The notes under the pieces were generated by a model. That model did not search any database. It saw only the letters and a program-made list of their open reading frames with translations, and was not told the origin of the DNA. Positions 51,201-58,765 of a stretch of 58,765 bases of DNA are shown in pieces. This stretch comes from Takakia lepidozioides (lineage: Eukaryota; Streptophyta; Takakiopsida; Takakiales; Takakiaceae). Positions within the stretch are counted from its first letter, which is position 1. Each line of letters begins with the position of its first letter. Both the position numbers and the translations under genes were made by a program. The DNA lies in the NCBI GenBank assembly GCA_030704615.1, contig JAKLZA010000367.1:1-58765 (forward strand). The letters run 5' to 3'.

Positions 51201-52670
51201 CTCAACAGATATCAGCTAGCAGCAGGTTACATTCCTCAAGAGCCACAACGGGCTTTCAAAGAAAATTGTCTTTTACAACAGCCTTCTCAGGTACCCTGCA
51301 GAGTAGTTTACCAAGCAGAAAAGGAGAGATAGAGCTGTTGGAACTGATTGTAAGGCATGCAACATGGTCACAAATTTATTTTCTTTTAAAGAACGTCCAC
51401 CACCCATCAGCCAGACAGGTGTAAACATGCCATGGAACATAAATTAAGCCTGGAGATATCACTCCAGAACCAACTTACAACCAATATAAATGTGACTGAT
51501 TTATTACACCATGCTTAAACACTTGCATAGTAGTTTCTAAGTAAGAGAAACGTACATAGGGCTGTATGGGCATTAAGAAAGAGAACATCAGGTCTTGATG
51601 TGTTGTTTCAAAGCATTATCAACCCCATGCAACAGTAAAAAACAATCACATTAAAAACCAGCCTGCCCTCAAATATAAACAGGTCTGTTTGACTTATCAA
51701 AAGCAAGACATGGCCTTAAAACTTTGTGAAGTCCAAATCAGCACCCTGCCAGAATTAAAGGCATGCTCAACAGATATCAGCTAGCAGCAGGTTACATTCC
51801 TCAAGAGCCACAACGGGCTTTCAAAGAAAATTGTCTTTTACAACAGCCTTCTCAGGTACCCTGCAGAGTAGTTTACCAAGCAGAAAAGGAGAGATAGAGC
51901 TGTTGGAACTGATTGTAAGGCATGCAACATGGTCACAAATTTATTTTCTTTTAAAGAACGTCCACCACCCATCAGCCAGACAGGTGTAAACATGCCATGG
52001 AACATAAATTAAGCCTGGAGATATCACTCCAGAACCAACTTACAACCAATATAAATGTGACTGATTTATTACACCATGCTTAAACACTTGCATAGTAGTT
52101 TCTAAGTAAGAGAAACGTACATAGGGCTGTATGGGCATTAAGAAAGAGAACATCAGGTCTTGATGTGTTGTTTCAAAGCATTATCAACCCCATGCAACAG
52201 TAAAAAACAATCACATTAAAAACCAGCCTGCCCTCAAATATAAACAGGTCTGTTTGACTTATCAAAAGCAAGACATGGCCTTAAAACTTTGTGAAGTCCA
52301 AATCAGCACCCTGCCAGAATTAAAGGCATGCTCAACAGATATCAGCTAGCAGCAGGTTACATTCCTCAAGAGCCACAACGGGCTTTCAAAGAAAATTGTC
52401 TTTTACAACAGCCTTCTCAGGTACCCTGCAGAGTAGTTTACCAAGCAGAAAAGGAGAGATAGAGCTGTTGGAACTGATTGTAAGGCATGCAACATGGTCA
52501 CAAATTTATTTTCTTTTAAAGAACGTCCACCACCCATCAGCCAGACAGGTGTAAACATGCCATGGAACATAAATTAAGCCTGGAGATATCACTCCAGAAC
52601 CAACTTACAACCAATATAAATGTGACTGATTTATTACACCATGCTTAAACACTTGCATAGTAGTTTCTAA

Positions 52671-55600
52671 GTAAGAGAAACGTACATAGGGCTGTATGGG
52701 CATTAAGAAAGAGAACATCAGGTCTTGATGTGTTGTTTCAAAGCATTATCAACCCCATGCAACAGTAAAAAAACAATCACATTAAAAACCAGCCTGCCCT
52801 CAAATATAAACAGGTCTGTTTGACTTATCAAAAGCAAGACATGGCCTTAAAACTTTGTGAAGTCCAAATCAGCACCCTGCCAGAATTAAAGGCATGCTCA
52901 ACAGATATCAGCTAGCAGCAGGTTACATTCCTCAAGAGCCACAACGGGCTTTCAAAGAAAATTGTCTTTTACAACAGCCTTCTCAGGTACCCTGCAGAGT
53001 AGTTTACCAAGCAGAAAAGGAGAGATAGAGCTGTTGGAACTGATTGTAAGGCATGCAACATGGTCACAAATTTATTTTCTTTTAAAAACGTCCACCACCC
53101 ATCAGCCAGACAGGTGTAAACATGCCATGGAACATAAATTAAGCCTGGAGATATCACTCCAGAACCAACTTACAACCAATATAAATGTGACTGATTTATT
53201 ACACCATGCTTAAACACTTGCATAGTAGTTTCTAAGTAAGAGAAACGTACATAGGGCTGTATGGGCATTAAGAAAGAGAACATCAGGTCTTGATGTGTTG
53301 TTTCAAAGCATTATCAACCCCATGCAACAGTAAAAAACAATCACATTAAAAACCAGCCTGCCCTCAAATATAAACAGGTCTGTTTGACTTATCAAAAGCA
53401 AGACATGGCCTTAAAACTTTGTGAAGTCCAAATCAGCACCCTGCCAGAATTAAAGGCATGCTCAACAGATATCAGCTAGCAGCAGGTTACATTCCTCAAG
53501 AGCCACAACGGGCTTTCAAAGAAAATTGTCTTTTACAACAGCCTTCTCAGGTACCCTGCAGAGTAGTTTACCAAGCAGAAAAGGAGAGATAGAGCTGTTG
53601 GAACTGATTGTAAGGCATGCAACATGGTCACAAATTTATTTTCTTTTAAAGAACGTCCACCACCCATCAGCCAGACAGGTGTAAACATGCCATGGAACAT
53701 AAATTAAGCCTGGAGATATCACTCCAGAACCAACTTACAACCAATATAAATGTGACTGATTTATTACACCATGCTTAAACACTTGCATAGTAGTTTCTAA
53801 GTAAGAGAAACGTACATAGGGCTGTATGGGCATTAAGAAAGAGAACATCAGGTCTTGATGTGTTGTTTCAAAGCATTATCAACCCCATGCAACAGTAAAA
53901 AACAATCACATTAAAAACCAGCCTGCCCTCAAATATAAACAGGTCTGTTTGACTTATCAAAAGCAAGACATGGCCTTAAAACTTTGTGAAGTCCAAATCA
54001 GCACCCTGCCAGAATTAAAGGCATGCTCAACAGATATCAGCTAGCAGCAGGTTACATTCCTCAAGAGCCACAACGGGCTTTCAAAGAAAATTGTCTTTTA
54101 CAACAGCCTTCTCAGGTACCCTGCAGAGTAGTTTACCAAGCAGAAAAGGAGAGATAGAGCTGTTGGAACTGATTGTAAGGCATGCAACATGGTCACAAAT
54201 TTATTTTCTTTTAAAGAACGTCCACCACCCATCAGCCAGACAGGTGTAAACATGCCATGGAACATAAATTAAGCCTGGAGATATCACTCCAGAACCAACT
54301 TACAACCAATATAAATGTGACTGATTTATTACACCATGCTTAAACACTTGCATAGTAGTTTCTAAGTAAGAGAAACGTACATAGGGCTGTATGGGCATTA
54401 AGAAAGAGAACATCAGGTCTTGATGTGTTGTTTCAAAGCATTATCAACCCCATGCAACAGTAAAAAAACAACATTAAAAACCAGCCTGCCCTCAAATATA
54501 AACAGGTCTGTTTGACTTATCAAAAGCAAGACATGGCCTTAAAACTTTGTGAAGTCCAAATCAGCACCCTGCCAGAATTAAAGGCATGCTCAACAGATAT
54601 CAGCTAGCAGCAGGTTACATTCCTCAAGAGCCACAACGGGCTTTCAAAGAAATTGTCTTTTACAACAGCCTTCTCAGGTACCCTGCAGAGTAGTTTACCA
54701 AGCAGAAAAGGAGAGATAGAGCTGTTGGAACTGATTGTAAGGCATGCAACATGGTCACAAATTTATTTTCTTTTAAAGAACGTCCACCACCCATCAGCCA
54801 GACAGGTGTAAACATGCCATGGAACATAAATTAAGCCTGGAGATATCACTCCAGAACCAACTTACAACCAATATAAATGTGACTGATTTATTACACCATG
54901 CTTAAACACTTGCATAGTAGTTTCTAAGTAAGAGAAACGTACATAGGGCTGTATGGGCATTAAGAAAGAGAACATCAGGTCTTGATGTGTTGTTTCAAAG
55001 CATTATCAACCCCATGCAACAGTAAAAAAACAATCACATTAAAAACCAGCCTGCCCTCAAATATAAACAGGTCTGTTTGACTTATCAAAAGCAAGACATG
55101 GCCTTAAAACTTTGTGAAGTCCAAATCAGCACCCTGCCAGAATTAAAGGCATGCTCAACAGATATCAGCTAGCAGCAGGTTACATTCCTCAAGAGCCACA
55201 ACGGGCTTTCAAAGAAAATTGTCTTTTACAACAGCCTTCTCAGGTACCCTGCAGAGTAGTTTACCAAGCAGAAAAGGAGAGATAGAGCTGTTGGAACTGA
55301 TTGTAAGGCATGCAACATGGTCACAAATTTATTTTCTTTTAAAGAACGTCCACCACCCATCAGCCAGACAGGTGTAAACATGCCATGGAACATAAATTAA
55401 GCCTGGAGATATCACTCCAGAACCAACTTACAACCAATATAAATGTGACTGATTTATTACACCATGCTTAAACACTTGCATAGTAGTTTCTAAGTAAGAG
55501 AAACGTACATAGGGCTGTATGGGCATTAAGAAAGAGAACATCAGGTCTTGATGTGTTGTTTCAAAGCATTATCAACCCCATGCAACAGTAAAAACACATC

Positions 55601-56056
55601 ACATTAAAAACCAGCCTGCCCTCAAATATAAACAGGTCTGTTTGACTTATCAAAAGCAAGACATGGCCTTAAAACTTTGTGAAGTCCAAATCAGCACCCT
55701 GCCAGAATTAAAGGCATGCTCAACAGATATCAGCTAGCAGCAGGTTACATTCCTCAAGAGCCACAACGGGCTTTCAAAGAAATTGTCTTTTACAACAGCC
55801 TTCTCAGGTACCCTGCAGAGTAGTTTACCAAGCAGAAAAGGAGAGATAGAGCTGTTGGAACTGATTGTAAGGCATGCAACATGGTCACAATTTATTTTCT
55901 TTTAAAGAACGTCCACCACCCATCAGCCAGACAGGTGTAAACATGCCATGGAACATAAATTAAGCCTGGAGATATCACTCCAGAACCAACTTACAACCAA
56001 TATAAATGTGACTGATTTATTACACCATGCTTAAACACTTGCATAGTAGTTTCTAA
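52671..56056 (+). repeat. Monomers 92-97, consensus to near consensus
   Basis: Lengths are 565, 565, 565, 562, 566 and 563. Monomer 92 has one extra A (run at 52767-52773) and one missing base in TTTTAAAAACG near 53085. Monomers 93 and 94 look perfect. Monomers 95-97 have changes near the A run before CAATCAC (54466, 55023, 55590) and A4-to-A3 losses in AAAGAAATTG. The 83-codon frame at 52962-53213 is caused by the deletion in monomer 92. Confidence 0.9.
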
Positions 56057-56632
56057 GTAAGAGAAACGTACATAGGGCTGTATGGGCATTAAGAAAGAGA
56101 ACATCAGGTCTTGATGTGTTGTTTCAAAGCATTATCAACCCCATGCAACAGTAAAAAACAATCACATTAAAAACCAGCCTGCCCTCAAATATAAACAGGT
56201 CTGTTTGACTTATCAAAAGCAAGACATGGCCTTAAAACTTTGTGAAGTCCAAATCAGCACCCTGCCAGAATTAAAGGCATGCTCAACAGATATCAGCTAG
56301 CAGCAGGTTACATTCCTCAAGAGCCACAACGGGCTTTCAAAGAAAATTGTCTTTTACAACAGCCTTCTCAGGTACCTGCAGAGTAGTTTACCAAGAGTAG
56401 TTTAGAAAAGGCAGCAGAAAAGGAGCTAGTTGCTGTGAACTGATTGTAAGGCAATGCAACATGTCACCAATTTATTTTCTTTTAAAGAACGTCCACCACC
56501 CTCAGCCAGACGGTGTAACATGCCATGGAACATAAATTAAGCCTGGAGATATCACTCAGAACCAACTTACAACCAATATAAATGTGACTGATTTATTACA
56601 CCATGCTTAAACACTTGCATAGTAGTTTCTAA
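56057..56632 (+). repeat. Monomer 98 with a local scrambled duplication (576 bp)
   Basis: GAGTAGTTTA occurs twice, at 56381-56390 and 56395-56404, followed by extra GAAAAGGCA and a rearranged GGAGCTAGTTGCTGTGAAC where the consensus has GGAGAGATAGAGCTGTTGG. Additional single-base losses follow (ATGTCACC, CGGTGTAACATG). It is the first strongly noisy copy towards the right end. Confidence 0.85.
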
Positions 56633-57243
56633 GTAAGAGAAACGTACATTAGGCTGTATGGGCATTAAAGAAAGAAGAACATCAGGTCTTGATGTGTTTG
56701 TTTCAAAGCAATTATCAACCCCATGCAACAGTAAAAACAATCACATTAAAACCCAGAGCCTGCCCTCAATATAAACAGGTCTGTTTGCACTTATCAGCCT
56801 GCCCTCAAATATAAACAGGTCTGTTTGACTTATCAAAAGCAAGACATGGCCTTAAAACTTTGTGAAGTCCAAATCAGCACCCTGCCAGAATTAAAGGCAT
56901 GCTCAACAGATATCAGCTAGCAGCAGGTTACATTCCTCAAGAGCCACAACGGGCTTTCAAAGAAAATTGTCTTTTACACACAGCTTCTCAGGTACCCTGC
57001 AGAGTAGTTTCCAAGCAGAAAAGGAGAGATAGAGCTGTTGGAACTGATTGTAAGGCATGCAACATGGTCACAAATTTATTTTCTTTTAAAGAACGTCCAC
57101 CACCTCAGCCCAGACAGGTGTAAACATGCCATGGAACATAAATTAAGCCTGGAGAATATCACTCCAGAACCAACTTACAACCAATATAAATGTGACTGAT
57201 TTATTACACCATGCTTAAACACTTGCATAGTAGTTTCTTCTAA
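56633..57243 (+). repeat. Monomer 99 with a 39-bp tandem duplication (611 bp)
   Basis: The segment AGCCTGCCCTCAA...CTTATC is present twice, starting at 56757 and 56796. The first copy carries extra indels (CTCAATATA, TTTGCACTT) and the second is consensus. This makes it the longest monomer in the window. Confidence 0.88.
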
Positions 57244-58765
57244 GTAAGAGAAACGTACATAGGGCTGTATGGGCATTAAGAAAGAGAACTCATCGGTCTT
57301 GATGTGTTGTTCAAAGCATTATCAACCCATGCAACAGTAAAAAACATCACATTAAAAACCAGCCTGCCCTCAAATATAAACAGGTCTGTTTGACTTATCA
57401 AAAGCAAGACTGGCCTTAAAACTTTGTGAGTCCAAATCAGCACCCTGCCAGAATTAAGGCATGCTCAACAGATATCAGCTAGCAGCAGGTTACATTCCTC
57501 AAGAGCCACAACGGGCTTTCAAAGAAATTGTCTTTTACAACAGCCTTCTCAGGTACCCTGCAGAGTAGTTTACCAAGCAGAAAAGGAGAGATAGAGCTGT
57601 TGGAACTGATTGTAAGGCATGCAACATGGTCACAAATTTATTTTCTTTTAAAGAACGTCCACCACCCATCAGCCAGACAGGTGTAAAATGCCATGGAACA
57701 TAAATTAAGCCTGGAGATATCACTCCAGAACCAACTTACAACCAATATAAATGTGACTGATTTATTACACCATGCTTAAACACTTGCATAGTAGTTTTCT
57801 AAGTAAGAAAACGTACATAGGGCTGTATGGGCATTAAGAAAGAGAACATCAGGTCTTGATGTGTTTTCAAAGCATTATCAACCCCATGCACAGTAAAAAC
57901 ACCATCACATAAAAACCAGCCTGCCCTCAAATATAAACAGGTCTGTTTGACTTATCAAAAGCAAGACATGGCCTTAAAACTTTGTGAAGTCCAAATCAGC
58001 ACCCTGCCAGAATTAAAGGCATGCTCAACAGATATCAGCTAGCAGCAGGTTACATTCCTCAAGAGCCACAACGGGCTTTCAAAGAAATTGTCTTTTACAA
58101 CAGCCTTCTCAGGTACCCTGCAGAGTAGTTTACCAAGCAGAAAAGGAGAGATAGAGCTGTTGGAACTGATTGTAAGGCATGCAACATGGTCACAATTTAT
58201 TTTCTTTTAAAGAACGTCCACCACCCATCAGCCAGACGGTGTAACATGCCATGGAACATAAATAAGCCTGGAGATATCACTCCAGAACCAACTTACAACC
58301 AATATAAATGTGACTGATTTATTACACCATGCTTAAACACTTGCATAGTATTTCTAAGTAAGAGAAACGTACATAGGGCTGTATGGGCATTAAGAAAGAG
58401 AACATCAGGTCTTGATGTGTTGTTTCAAAGCATTATCAACCCCATGCAACAGTAAAAACAATCACATTAAAACCAAGCCTGCCCTCAATATAAACAGGTC
58501 TGTTTGACTTATCAAAAGCAAGACATGGCCTTAAAACTTTGTGAAGTCAATCAGCACCCTGCCAGAATTAAAGTCAATGCTCACAGATATCAGCTAGCAG
58601 CAGGTTACATTCCTCAAGAGCCACAACGGGCTTCAAAAGAAAATTTGTCTTTTACAACAGCCTTCTCAGGTACCCTGTCAGAGTAGTTTACCAACAGAAA
58701 GGAGAATAGAGCTGTTTGGAACTGATGTAAAGGCATCAACATGTCACAAATTTATTTTCTTCTTT
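57244..58765 (+). repeat. Monomers 100-102, noisy, last one cut by the window end
   Basis: Monomers 100 and 101 measure 559 and 555 bp; monomer 102 is a 408-base partial starting at 58358. Single-base losses are frequent (GTTCAAAGC, CAAGACTGG, GTGAGTCC, GACGGTGTAACATG), and in the last 200 bases both insertions and losses appear. The sequence ends in mid-monomer, so this is not the biological array end. Confidence 0.9.

Larger units (their letters stand above)
17641..52670 (+). repeat. Block of 62 apparently identical 565-bp monomers
   Basis: GTAAG falls at 17641, 18206, 18771 and so on to 52106 and 52671, exactly 62 steps of 565. The 60-base lines of the sequence repeat every 6,780 bases (12 monomers): the lines at 17641, 24421, 31201, 37981, 44761 and 51541 have the same text. 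I saw no substitution or indel inside. The identical stretch extends left to about 17216, where an A is missing, and right to about 52772, where one extra A appears in an A run. This was read by eye, so a rare substitution could have been missed. Confidence 0.88.
1391..58765. repeat. Satellite DNA array, 565-bp monomer, about 102 head-to-tail copies
   Basis: The word GTAAGAGAAAC recurs at 1941, 2437, 2983, 3550 and so on to 58358, with a spacing that settles at exactly 565. All copies are in the same orientation. A consensus monomer is 565 bp, about 40% GC by hand count, with only three CpGs. It encodes no frame above about 55 codons and has no resemblance to 5S rDNA, 45S spacer, tRNA or telomere repeats. 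I do not recognise the satellite family. The array continues beyond the window. Arrays like this are typical of heterochromatin (pericentromeric, subtelomeric or interstitial); which one applies here cannot be told. Confidence 0.97.

Noticed and set aside
2983-52670. Higher-order repeat structure (multi-monomer units)
   Set aside because: This would need alternating monomer variants. The central monomers are identical and the flanking differences are private indels, so no multi-monomer period can be defined.
52962-53213. 83-codon frame, also seen at 13418-13669 and 13981-14232
   Set aside because: In the consensus this TTG-started frame stops after 52 codons at GTGTAA. It is longer only where one base is missing in the preceding 40 or so bases. 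The start is TTG, not ATG, and there is no selection signal.
1391-58765. 5S rDNA or rDNA spacer array
   Set aside because: A repeat near 500 bp is typical of plant 5S units, but none of the conserved 5S gene segments or internal promoter boxes occurs in the monomer.
1391-58765. CRISPR array
   Set aside because: The whole 565 bp is repeated without variable spacers, the monomer is far too long, and the setting is eukaryotic.

Overview
This window is almost entirely one satellite DNA array. Positions 1 to about 1390 are single-copy-like flanking DNA. From about 1391 to the last base (58765) the sequence is a head-to-tail array of a 565-bp monomer. Taking the monomer phase from the word GTAAG, I place 101 complete monomers plus a final 408-base partial one. 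The right edge of the window lies inside the array, so the true array is longer. I see no rRNA, tRNA, CRISPR array, transposase or other recognisable protein gene.

The organism is a eukaryote and probably a flowering plant. The support is indirect: a long 40% GC tandem satellite, a telobox-like TAGGGTTTAGGG at 97-108, an (AG)16 microsatellite, and CAG/GTAAGT-type splice donors in the flank.

Layout. (1) 1-690: flank with a telobox-like motif, a possible short first exon (153-194) ending in a perfect splice donor, (AG)16, a CAG-rich stretch and a T-rich stretch. (2) 691-1145: a cluster of seven short inverted repeats in a degenerate 50-85-bp repeat, three followed by TCCGTCGGGT. (3) 1146-1390: GC-richer unique DNA up to the array edge. 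(4) 1391-2982: three diverged edge monomers with shared substitutions and internal deletions. (5) 2983-17640: 26 near-consensus monomers carrying mostly single-base insertions and deletions. (6) 17641-52670: 62 monomers in exact 565-bp phase with no difference that I can see. (7) 52671-56056: six nearly consensus monomers. (8) 56057-58765: noisy monomers, two with internal duplications.

No genes work together here. The short open frames in the array arise from indels or from short gaps between stops. The main questions are whether the 35-kb block of identical monomers is real recent amplification or a consensus artefact, and what the covarying hairpin cluster next to the array is.
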